DNA of 16,082 bases from JBDSTZ01 sp039927975 (GTDB lineage: Bacteria; Pseudomonadota; Gammaproteobacteria; Burkholderiales; Burkholderiaceae_D). The DNA lies in the NCBI GenBank assembly GCA_039927975.1, contig JBDSTZ010000498.1:1-16082 (forward strand), written 5' to 3'. A program made the translations under genes and the position numbers. Below the pieces are notes generated by a model, which was not told the origin of the DNA, searched no databases, and saw only the letters and a list, made by a program, of their open reading frames with translations. Shown here in pieces: positions 1 to 6,242 of the stretch; position 1 is the first letter of the stretch; each line of letters opens with the position of its first letter.

Positions 1-275
1 GATTCATCCTCGTACGAGCCGCCCACCGCCACCACCGGCACCCGGCTCTTGGCCAGCGCGGCGGCGACCGCCGGGTCGTCGAAGTCGGCGATGATGCCGT
101 CGCCCTGCCAATGCTCGATGCCGGGCAGGCGCAGGCGGAAATCCTCTTCCAGAAACAAGTCCCAGGATGCGCGGGTGCTGGCCAGGTAGGCCGCCACGCC
201 GGCCACGACCTCGCGGTCGTAGATCTTGTTAGCGTTGAACAGCAACGCGATTCGATGCGATTTGGGCAACTGCAT
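1..275 (-). CDS. xylR: XylR-type AraC-family xylose regulator, N-terminal part (cut by window edge)
   Basis: Read from the complementary strand, an ATG at 273-275 opens a frame that runs off the left edge after 91 codons. The protein begins with HRIALLFNANKIYDREVV (residues 7-24), followed by an EEDFR...WQGDGIIADFDD stretch and a VGGSYEDE end. From memory this matches enterobacterial XylR almost position by position (HRITLLFNANKAYDRQVV, EEDFRARI, GDGVIADFDD, VGVGGSY). It is therefore the start of the periplasmic-binding-protein-like sensor domain that binds xylose; the AraC-type DNA-binding domain expected at the C-terminus lies outside. Start choice: no in-frame ATG lies further upstream; GGAG sits 13-14 bases before the ATG, a rather long spacing. 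It is divergent from gudD across about 500 bp, which fits a local activator of xylose or xylan genes. Ligand and targets are inferred from the family. Confidence 0.9.
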   Translation of the reverse strand, partial: MQLPKSHRIALLFNANKIYDREVVAGVAAYLASTRASWDLFLEEDFRLRLPGIEHWQGDGIIADFDDPAVAAALAKSRVPVVAVGGSYEDE

Positions 276-362
276 AAACGGTACCGATTCTCCACGTCAT
301 GTCCGCCCGAGTGGGCCGGAGGGCGCTGGCGTTTCCGCAGCGACATTCCGTTTCAGTTGAGT

Positions 363-368
363 ATTATA
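363..368 (-). promoter_or_regulatory. Candidate -10 element of xylR
   Basis: The complementary strand reads a perfect TATAAT about 88 bases before the xylR start. I see no good -35 hexamer at 15-18 bases spacing (TACTTT is the 17-base option), so this is a weak or activator-dependent promoter at best. The surrounding 340-400 segment is clearly more AT-rich than its flanks. Confidence 0.35.
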
Positions 369-450
369 GAACCTCTCATTAGTGAAAAGTATGAATGTCG
401 GTACGGCGCGCGGGCGCAAGCGCGGGAGGGGAGAGTCCGCCCCAGGGCCG

Positions 451-584
451 GAACGCGCGATTTCACACGATAACGCGCGATAGTGCGCGAAATCGCCGCG
501 CAAACGAACGATTTTCCAACGAAACCGCGCGATTTACGCGCGAAACCGCACGATTTGCGCGCGAATTCGCACGATAGCGATGGC
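451..584. repeat. Imperfect ~10.4-bp phased / 21-bp tandem repeat array
   Basis: A run of short CGCGA/CACGA boxes separated by A/T triplets. The CGA triplets end at 460, 470, 480, 490, 511, 522, 532, 543, 553, 564 and 574, so spacing is 10, 10, 10, 21, 11, 10, 11, 10, 11, 10, mean about 10.4 bp, close to the DNA helical repeat. The right half can also be read as 21-bp units (522-542 and 543-563 agree at 19 of 21 positions; 564-584 is more diverged). It lies in the xylR-gudD intergenic region, upstream of the predicted gudD promoter. Function unknown; both strands are open here only because the repeat has a 7-codon period. Confidence 0.75.
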
Positions 585-669
585 CCCTGGCCCGAGCTCC
601 CCCCGCCAATTCCAGCCACGCCCACAGCGCGCTAGCCGACCCGCGCCCGGCTGCATCGCTGTTTCCCAA

Positions 670-698
670 TTGACGCATGAACAGTTTTCGATCACAAT
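670..698 (+). promoter_or_regulatory. Candidate sigma-70 promoter of the gudD operon
   Basis: TTGACG (670-675, five of six consensus bases), a 17-base spacer and CACAAT (693-698, four of six). Transcription would begin near 705, about 73 bases before the gudD ATG and right at the start of a TAGCGCTA palindrome. Inferred from motif and spacing only. Confidence 0.5.
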
Positions 699-705
699 CG
701 ATGCC

Positions 706-722
706 AATGTTAGCGCTACATT
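706..722. promoter_or_regulatory. Candidate LacI-family operator upstream of gudD
   Basis: AATGTTAGCGCTACATT has an 8-bp palindromic core TAGCGCTA (711-718) flanked by AATGT and CATT, one base short of full symmetry. This resembles the TGTTAGCGCTAACA-like operators of LacI-family sugar regulators known in proteobacteria. It covers the predicted transcription start, where repressors of this family act. The regulator itself is not in the window; XylR (AraC family) is not expected to use this type of site. Confidence 0.5.
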
Positions 723-777
723 TTCTTTTCACCGCCATCCCGGACCCCACCCTCCGCGACCCAACCAGCACACGCCA

Positions 778-2157
778 ATGACCCACGCCACCCCCGTCAT
801 CACCCACATGCAAGTCATCCCGGTCGCCGGCCATGACAGCATGCTGCTCAACCTGTGCGGCGCCCACGCGCCCTACTTCACCCGCAACCTGGTGCTGTTG
901 ACCGACAGCGCCGGCCGCACCGGCATGGGCGAAGTACCGGGCGGCCCCGGCATCCTGCGCGCGCTCGAAAAGACCGCCGCGCTGGTCACGGGCACCGAGA
1001 TCGGCCGCTACAACCGCACCCTCAACGCGGTGCGCGCCAGCGTGTCCGGTAAGGCCGCGAGCGGCGTCACCCAGCACCAGGTCACGTCCCAGGCCGAGGC
1101 GGCGGTGCTTCTGCAGCCGCACGAAATCAATCTGCGCCTCGAGAACGTGATCACCGCCGTCGAAGCGGCCCTGCTCGACCTGCTCGGCCAGCACCTCGGC
1201 GTGCCGGTCTGCGAGCTGCTCGGCGCCGGCCAGCAGCGCGACAGCGTGCCGATGCTGGCCTACCTGTTCTACATCGGCGACCGCGCCCGCACCGACCTGC
1301 CCTACCTGGCCGGCGGCGGTCCCAAGGAAGAATGGTACGCGCTGCGCCACCAGGAAGCCCTGACGCCGCAGGCGATCGCCAGGCTGGCCGAAGCGACGGT
1401 CGAGCGCTACGGTTTCAAGGACTTCAAGCTCAAGGGCGGCGTGATGCGCGGCGAGGACGAAATGCTGGCGGTGGCCGCCATTAAGGCGCGCTATCCCGAC
1501 GCCCGCGTCACGCTCGACCCGAACGGCGCCTGGGGCCTCGACGAGGCGATCGCCCTGTGCAAAGGCAAGGGCCACATCCTGGCCTACGCCGAAGACCCTT
1601 GCGGGCCGGAGAATGGCTACTCGGGACGCGAGACGATGGCCGAATTCCGCCGCGCCACCGGCATCCCCACCGCGACCAACATGGTGGCGACCGACTGGCG
1701 CCAGATGGGCCACTCGCACCTGCTCGGCGCGGTCGACATTCCGCTGGCCGATCCGCATTTCTGGACCATGCAGGGCTCGGTGCGCCTGGCGCAGCTGTGC
1801 CACGACTGGGGCCTGACGTGGGGATCGCATTCGAACAACCACTTCGACGTCTCGCTGGCCATGTTCACCCACGCCGCCGCCGCCGCGCCGGGTAAAATCA
1901 CCGCCATCGACACCCACTGGATCTGGCAGGAAGGCCAGGAACGCCTGACCACCGAGCCGCTGCAAATCGTCGGCGGCGCGGTCAAGGTGCCGCAGGCGCC
2001 GGGCCTCGGCGTGACGCCCGACATGGACCGCATCATGGCCGCCAACGCGCTGTACAACAAGGTTGGCGCCAGCGCGCGCGACGACGCCATGGCGATGCGC
2101 TACCTGGTGCCCGACTTCAAGTACGATCCGAAACGACCAAGCATGGGCCGCGCATGA
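778..2157 (+). CDS. gudD: Glucarate dehydratase
   Basis: This 459-residue enolase-superfamily enzyme dehydrates D-glucarate (and often L-idarate) to 5-keto-4-deoxy-D-glucarate in the cytoplasm. It aligns along its whole length with E. coli GudD as I remember it, with a constant offset of 12 residues around the active site. Visible catalytic parts: KLK with Lys217 and Lys219; metal ligands Asp247 (DPNGAW), Glu278 (after EDPCG) and Asn301 (ATNM); and the Asp325-His351 pair (PLADPHFW and GSHSNNHFD). The ATG at 778 was chosen because the protein then starts MTHATPVITHMQVIPVAGHD, like E. coli GudD; the only earlier in-frame ATG (580) would add a 66-residue low-quality extension. No clear Shine-Dalgarno sequence precedes it. 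Its TGA overlaps the next ATG (ATGA), so translation of the GH115 gene is probably coupled. Substrate assignment is strong on family grounds. Confidence 0.96.
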   Translation: MTHATPVITHMQVIPVAGHDSMLLNLCGAHAPYFTRNLVLLTDSAGRTGMGEVPGGPGILRALEKTAALVTGTEIGRYNRTLNAVRASVSGKAASGVTQHQVTSQAEAAVLLQPHEINLRLENVITAVEAALLDLLGQHLGVPVCELLGAGQQRDSVPMLAYLFYIGDRARTDLPYLAGGGPKEEWYALRHQEALTPQAIARLAEATVERYGFKDFKLKGGVMRGEDEMLAVAAIKARYPDARVTLDPNGAWGLDEAIALCKGKGHILAYAEDPCGPENGYSGRETMAEFRRATGIPTATNMVATDWRQMGHSHLLGAVDIPLADPHFWTMQGSVRLAQLCHDWGLTWGSHSNNHFDVSLAMFTHAAAAAPGKITAIDTHWIWQEGQERLTTEPLQIVGGAVKVPQAPGLGVTPDMDRIMAANALYNKVGASARDDAMAMRYLVPDFKYDPKRPSMGRA

Positions 2158-4595
2158 AACGCAGAATACTGTTTACCTTGATGCTGGCGGCGGGCATCGC
2201 CAGCGCCGGCGAGCTGTCACTCTACGACGGCAAGCATCTCGCCAGCGTGGTGCATGAAGACGGCGCCACCTTCAAGCTGGCCGCCAACATGCTGGCGCAC
2301 GACCTCGAAAGCCTCAGCGGGCGCGCGCCGAAGGTCTCGGCGAACCTGGCCGATTGCCGCGCGACCTGCGTCGTCATCGGCCGCTACGATTCGCAGCTGG
2401 TCGCCAGGCTGGCGCAGGACGCCGGCATCGACCTGGCCATATTGAAAGGCCAGTGGGAACGCTACAGCCGCGTGGCGATCGTCTCGAAGCGCGATCCAAA
2501 CCAGCGCTACCTGCTGATCGCCGGCTCCGACCCGCGCGGCGCCGTGTACGGCGTGGTCGACCTGACGCGCGAAATGGGCGTGTCGGCATGGGAGTGGTGG
2601 GCCGACGTGGCGCCCGCCAGAGCCGCCAAAGTCGCCGTCGGCGACACCAGGCGCGACTCGGCCCCGCCCTCGGTGCAGTACCGCGGCGTGTTCCTCAACG
2701 ACGAGGACTGGGGCTTGCAGCCGTGGGCCGCCAAGACCTTCGATCCGGCCACCGGCGACATCGGCCCGAAGACCTACGCCCGCATCTATGAACTGCTGTG
2801 GCGCCTCAAGGCCAACACCATCTGGCCGGCCATGCACGACGTGACCAAACCGTTTTATCAAATCGCCGGCAATCCCGAAATGGCGCGCGACTACAGCATC
2901 GTGGTCGGCACCTCTCATGCCGAGCCGATGATGCGCAATAACGTGCGCGAGTGGGACAAGAAGGACGGCGCCTTCAACTTCTTCACCAACCGTGACAAGA
3001 TGATCGGCTACTGGCAGAAGCGGGTCGACGAGGTCAAGGGCTTCGAGAACATCTATTCGGTCGGCCTGCGCGGCATCCATGATTCCGCCATGGAGGGCGC
3101 AAAGAACGTCGACGAGGCGCGCGATGGCGTTGCCGACGTGATCGGCGTCGAGCGCGCAATGCTGTCGAAGGCGCAGGGCCGGCCGCCACAGCAGATTCCG
3201 CAGGCGCTCACGCTGTACAAGGAAGTGCTCGACATTTACAAGGCGGGCCTCAAGGTCCCCGAGGACATCACCCTGGTCTGGCCGGACGATAACTACGGCT
3301 ACCTGGCGCAACTGAGCAACGCCGACGAAGCGAAGCGCGCCGGCGGCACCGGCCTGTACTACCACCTGTCTTACTGGGGCCGGCCGCACGACTATCTGTG
3401 GCTTGGCACCACCCACCCCGCCCTGATCCGCGAGCAGATGGACCGCGCCTGGCAGACCGGCTCGCGCAAGCTGTGGATCGTCAACGTCGGCGACATCAAG
3501 CCACTCGAATACCTGACCCAATACTTCCTCGACCTCGCCTTCGACCACAACAACTTCGCGCAGACCCCGCGCCAGCATTTGCAATCCTGGCTGGCCACCC
3601 AGTTCGGCGCCGCCAAGGCAGGCGAGATCGCCGACCTGATGATGGCGTACTACGACCTGGCGTGGGAGCGGCGTCCCGAATTCATGGGCTTCGGCCAAAC
3701 CGAGCCGACCACCCCGAACAAGCCGACCGCCTACCTGCAATCGGGCGGCGACGAGGCCGAGCGGCGCCTGGCGCGCTACGCCGCGCTGGCGCAACAGGCC
3801 GACGCCATCGGCGCCGCGCTGCCGGCCGCCAGGCGCGACGCATTTTTCGAACTGGTGCAGTATCCGGTGCGTTCAAGCGCCAACATCAACGCGCGCATCC
3901 TCAAGCTCGAACTGGCGGCCAGGGGGCCGAACAGCGAACAGCTGGTGCAACAGGCCAGGGCCGCGCATGCGGCGCTGGTGGCCGACGCGGCGACCTACAA
4001 CGCGCTCGCCGGCGGCAAGTGGCGCCGCATGATGGACATCGCGCCGCGCAAGCTGTCGGTGTTCAAGGAGCCCGACTACACGCCGACGCCGAACGTGGTG
4101 TTTGGCGCGCCCGGCCAGCGCGAGCGGCTGGTGTCGATCGCCGCAGTCAGCGCCAAGCCGCATCCGCTGTGGGAGACCGTGCCGGGTCTCGGCAGCCAGG
4201 GCGCCAGCCTGCGCGTGAAACTGGACACGCCATCGCTCGACCCGGCCACGCCGGGCGCGCCGCTGGTCTACGAATTCAACACCGTCGTGGCAAGCCCGGC
4301 GCAGCTGAAATTCGTCGCCCTGCCGACTCACCCGCTCACCTCGCGCAACCAGCTGCGGCTGGCGTTCAGCGTCGACGGCGGACCGCTCGAAGTGCGCGAT
4401 TTCAGCACCAAGGGCCGCAGCGAGGAATGGAAACAGAATGTGCTGAGCAACACCGCAAAGCGCAGCATCGCGCTCGCCCAGCTGGCGGCGGGCCGCCACA
4501 CCTTGCAGGTGTACGCGCTCGATCCCGGCTTCATCCTGGACCGGATCGAAGTGGCGTCGGAAGGCGCGCCGACCTACTACGGCGCCGCGCCGTAA
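2154..4595 (+). CDS. Secreted GH115 xylan alpha-glucuronidase
   Basis: A protein of 813 residues with a signal peptide (MKRRILFTLMLAAGIASA, cleavage likely after residue 18). It has the layout of glycoside hydrolase family 115: an N-terminal alpha/beta domain (about 20-165), a TIM barrel (about 170-470), a helical region (about 470-620) and a C-terminal beta domain (about 640-810) ending in the family-typical LQVYALDPGFILDRIEV. Family-typical motifs include RGVFLNDEDWG (177-187), TSHAEPMMRNN (253-263), WPDDNYGY (376-383) and SYWGRPHDYLW (406-416). GH115 enzymes release glucuronic or 4-O-methylglucuronic acid from xylan, including internal side chains. I do not assign the catalytic pair from memory. 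Length is normal for the family. The start overlaps the gudD stop by ATGA; the gene ends 10 bp from the convergent esterase gene. Periplasmic or extracellular location is inferred from the signal peptide. Confidence 0.93.
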   Translation: MKRRILFTLMLAAGIASAGELSLYDGKHLASVVHEDGATFKLAANMLAHDLESLSGRAPKVSANLADCRATCVVIGRYDSQLVARLAQDAGIDLAILKGQWERYSRVAIVSKRDPNQRYLLIAGSDPRGAVYGVVDLTREMGVSAWEWWADVAPARAAKVAVGDTRRDSAPPSVQYRGVFLNDEDWGLQPWAAKTFDPATGDIGPKTYARIYELLWRLKANTIWPAMHDVTKPFYQIAGNPEMARDYSIVVGTSHAEPMMRNNVREWDKKDGAFNFFTNRDKMIGYWQKRVDEVKGFENIYSVGLRGIHDSAMEGAKNVDEARDGVADVIGVERAMLSKAQGRPPQQIPQALTLYKEVLDIYKAGLKVPEDITLVWPDDNYGYLAQLSNADEAKRAGGTGLYYHLSYWGRPHDYLWLGTTHPALIREQMDRAWQTGSRKLWIVNVGDIKPLEYLTQYFLDLAFDHNNFAQTPRQHLQSWLATQFGAAKAGEIADLMMAYYDLAWERRPEFMGFGQTEPTTPNKPTAYLQSGGDEAERRLARYAALAQQADAIGAALPAARRDAFFELVQYPVRSSANINARILKLELAARGPNSEQLVQQARAAHAALVADAATYNALAGGKWRRMMDIAPRKLSVFKEPDYTPTPNVVFGAPGQRERLVSIAAVSAKPHPLWETVPGLGSQGASLRVKLDTPSLDPATPGAPLVYEFNTVVASPAQLKFVALPTHPLTSRNQLRLAFSVDGGPLEVRDFSTKGRSEEWKQNVLSNTAKRSIALAQLAAGRHTLQVYALDPGFILDRIEVASEGAPTYYGAAP

Positions 4596-4605
4596 GGCCA
4601 CTGCC

Positions 4606-5475
4606 CTAGCGGCTGCGCAGCCACTCCGCGTACAACGCCGGCCAGCCGCGCACCGTGCCGCTGGCCGGCGCCACGCCGAAGCCATGATCGGCCTTGGCAA
4701 ACACGTGCAGCTCGGCCGATCCGCCGGCGCTGTTCACGGTCTGGAAGACCTTGGTCGCCACGCCCACCGCCGCCTTCTGGTCGTCGGCGCCATGCACGAT
4801 GAAGTACGGCGCGGCCTTGTCGACCTTCGGCAGCTTCTGGTCCGGCAGCGTCGTGTAGACCAGCGCGATGCTGTTCGGCCGGCTGCTCATGCGCTCGACC
4901 GGATCGGCGGCATCGCTCTTGCCGTCGCTGGCGTCGATCGTGTGGCGTATCGCCATCGTGCCGCCGGCCGAAAAGCCGATCGTATGAATCTTCGCCGGAT
5001 CGATCTTCCACTCGGCCGCGTTGGCGCGCAGCAGGCGGATCGCGCGGCCCATGTCGCCCAGCGCCAGCAGCGGCGAAAACAGATCCCAGCTGCGCTCGGC
5101 GTCCGGCGCCGTCGTGCGGTACTTGAGAACGGCGGCGGCGATGCCGACCGAGTTCAGGTAGCGCGCCATCTCGTGGCCTTCCTTGTCGATGCAGACAAAG
5201 CGAAAGCCGCCACCCGGCAGCACCAGCACGATCGGTCCGGGCGTGCTGGCGCCGGCGACCGGGTACAGCGTCAGGGTCGGATTGCTGACGTAGGTGACGT
5301 AGCGGTCCAGGCGTCCGGTCTCATGCTTGTCCTCCGACAGTTCCGGCTTCGGATGCTTGAAGCCGCCCGGCGCGCCATCCTTCCACAGCGGCACTTCCTG
5401 CTGGGCGCTGGCGGCGCCGCCGACACACAAGAGCACGATGGCCAGCCAGCGCCAGCAGCGAATGAATTTGTTCAT
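4606..5475 (-). CDS. Secreted alpha/beta hydrolase, acetyl-xylan-esterase-like
   Basis: A protein of 289 residues with a signal peptide ending in AASA (residue 24). The mature start VPLWKDGAPG is typical of secreted alpha/beta hydrolases often annotated as acetyl esterase, feruloyl-esterase-like or xylanase-like. Active-site parts in order: oxyanion loop PGGGF (87-91), nucleophile elbow GFSAGG with Ser169, acid Asp232 in HGADD, and His264 in ADHGFG. It probably removes acetyl (or feruloyl) groups from hemicellulose in the periplasm, fitting the convergent GH115 gene whose substrate is decorated xylan; the exact ester is unproven. The ATG at 5473-5475 is preceded by GGGAGA about 12 bases upstream. 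cynS lies 86 bp upstream on the same strand, so read-through is possible, but a separate promoter is also visible. Confidence 0.85.
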   Translation of the reverse strand: MNKFIRCWRWLAIVLLCVGGAASAQQEVPLWKDGAPGGFKHPKPELSEDKHETGRLDRYVTYVSNPTLTLYPVAGASTPGPIVLVLPGGGFRFVCIDKEGHEMARYLNSVGIAAAVLKYRTTAPDAERSWDLFSPLLALGDMGRAIRLLRANAAEWKIDPAKIHTIGFSAGGTMAIRHTIDASDGKSDAADPVERMSSRPNSIALVYTTLPDQKLPKVDKAAPYFIVHGADDQKAAVGVATKVFQTVNSAGGSAELHVFAKADHGFGVAPASGTVRGWPALYAEWLRSR

Positions 5476-5478
5476 GCG

Positions 5479-5533
5479 ATCCGATCTCCCGATATGTTAA
5501 ATGCTTGTCGCAGTAACATACCGTAGATCGGAT
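5479..5533. repeat. 9-bp inverted repeat flanking the esterase leader
   Basis: ATCCGATCT (5479-5487) and AGATCGGAT (5525-5533) are perfect reverse complements 37 bp apart. The gene-proximal arm abuts and partly covers the GGGAGA Shine-Dalgarno sequence of the esterase. If both arms are in one RNA, the hairpin would mask the ribosome site; if transcription starts near 5508, the distal arm is not transcribed and the repeat can act only as DNA. Confidence 0.5.
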
Positions 5534-5543
5534 GACAACACAA
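5515..5543 (-). promoter_or_regulatory. Candidate promoter of the esterase gene
   Basis: On the complementary strand TTGTGT (5538-5543), 17 bases, TATGTT (5515-5520). Three and four of six consensus bases match, so it is a modest promoter. Predicted start near 5508, leaving a 33-base leader. The GntR-like site TGGTCAGGCCA lies directly upstream. Confidence 0.3.
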
Positions 5544-5556
5544 GTGGTCAGGCCAA
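5544..5556. promoter_or_regulatory. Candidate GntR/FadR-type operator
   Basis: GTGGTCAGGCCAA contains the near-palindrome TGG-TCAGG-CCA. It resembles the TGGTnnnACCA sites of FadR-subfamily GntR regulators, which include hexuronate regulators. A closely related site, TTGGTCAGTCCAA on the complementary strand, occurs at 9756-9768 (11 of 13 bases shared). The regulator is not in the window. Confidence 0.4.
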
Positions 5557-5561
5557 TTACC

Positions 5562-6011
5562 TCAATAGCTCTTGTACGGCAGGAATTTCCCGGACAGGAC
5601 CACGTTCACCCGGTCGCCTTTGGGATCGGCTTCGCGCTGGATATCCATGGAAAAATCGATGGCGCTCATGATGCCGTCGCCGAATTCCTCGTGAATCAAT
5701 TCCTTGATGGTGCTGCCGTAGACGCTGACGATCTCGTACCAGCGGTACAGCAGCGGATCGGTCGGCACGGCGGTCGGCAGCGAGCCCTTGTAGGGCACCA
5801 CCTGCAGCCAGGCGACCGCCTCGTCGGACAGCTCGAACAACTGGCCGACGATCTCGGCCTGCGCCTTGTTGAACGTCATCTGGCCGAGGCAGCCGGCGGT
5901 CGTCCATTCCTTGCTCATGCCGACGGCTTCGGCGACCTGCCCCCATTTGATGCGCTTGCGCACCTTTGTGGACAGGATCATGGCGGTAACTTCGCTGCGG
6001 TCTGCAATCAT
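5562..6011 (-). CDS. cynS: Cyanase (cyanate hydratase)
   Basis: A 149-residue cytoplasmic enzyme (E. coli CynS has 156) that converts cyanate and bicarbonate to carbamate, which decays to ammonia and carbon dioxide. The N-terminal half is a helix-turn-helix-like domain (about 10-75). The C-terminal half carries the active site in YRWYEIVSVYGSTIKELIHE and EEFGDGIMSAIDF; Arg90, Glu93 and Ser116 correspond to E. coli Arg96, Glu99 and Ser122. The protein ends GKFLPYKSY, like the family's KYLPTKPF. The ATG at 6009-6011 is chosen because GGAG lies 5-8 bases upstream and the length then fits; an upstream in-frame extension would read into a 21-bp tandem repeat. No carbonic anhydrase (cynT) or cynR regulator is adjacent. 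The family works as a decamer. Confidence 0.95.
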   Translation of the reverse strand: MIADRSEVTAMILSTKVRKRIKWGQVAEAVGMSKEWTTAGCLGQMTFNKAQAEIVGQLFELSDEAVAWLQVVPYKGSLPTAVPTDPLLYRWYEIVSVYGSTIKELIHEEFGDGIMSAIDFSMDIQREADPKGDRVNVVLSGKFLPYKSY

Positions 6012-6242
6012 GGGGTCTCCGGAGTATGGGTGATAGTCGCAACGACGCAGGTAGCAATTTTCCTGCCACGCACAGTTTCCAGAGCACAGGATCAAGTTTC
6101 CAGAGCACGGGATCAAGTTTCCAGAGCACGGGGTCAAATCCGACATCTGGACACGGGCCCATCAGCCCCGCCCACACCGGCACCGAATGCAACGCTGGAA
6201 AATCTGATATTGTTATCGGCCGAGCAAGCTCTCCATGTCACC
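6012..6242. other. Divergent intergenic region between cynS and the PhzF gene
   Basis: About 230 bp separating the cynS and phzF-like starts. It holds the 21-bp tandem repeat at 6075-6137 and no supported gene. I could not pick a convincing promoter for either gene; TTGATC/TTGACC hexamers recur once per repeat unit on the cynS strand but have no matching -10 at 16-18 bases. Confidence 0.6.
6075..6137. repeat. Three 21-bp tandem repeats upstream of cynS
   Basis: Three adjacent 21-bp units start at 6075, 6096 and 6117. Each reads GTTTCCAGAGCAC followed by RGG(A/G)TCAA. Unit 2 differs from unit 1 at one base, and unit 3 from unit 2 at one base. The array begins 64 bp upstream of the cynS ATG. 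Because 21 is a multiple of 3, all frames across it stay open and give false repetitive peptides. Confidence 0.95.

Noticed and set aside
580..777. An N-terminal extension of GudD from the ATG at 580
   Set aside because: It would cover the predicted promoter and operator and adds a proline-rich segment absent from the family; the start at 778 fits the family.
463..1965. A 500-codon open frame on the minus strand across gudD
   Set aside because: GudD on the plus strand is unmistakable with all catalytic residues; the antisense frame is a GC-driven shadow, lengthened by the 21-bp repeat at its end.
4611..4622. GGCTGCGCAGCC palindrome near the convergent GH115 and esterase ends
   Set aside because: It lies in the esterase coding end, is short and has no T-run on either strand, so I do not call a terminator.
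6075..6137. The 21-bp repeats as a CRISPR array
   Set aside because: The units are directly adjacent without spacers and no cas gene is near.
5532..6242. An upstream extension of the PhzF frame
   Set aside because: It runs antisense through cynS and the 21-bp repeat; the family's N-terminus starts at 6243.
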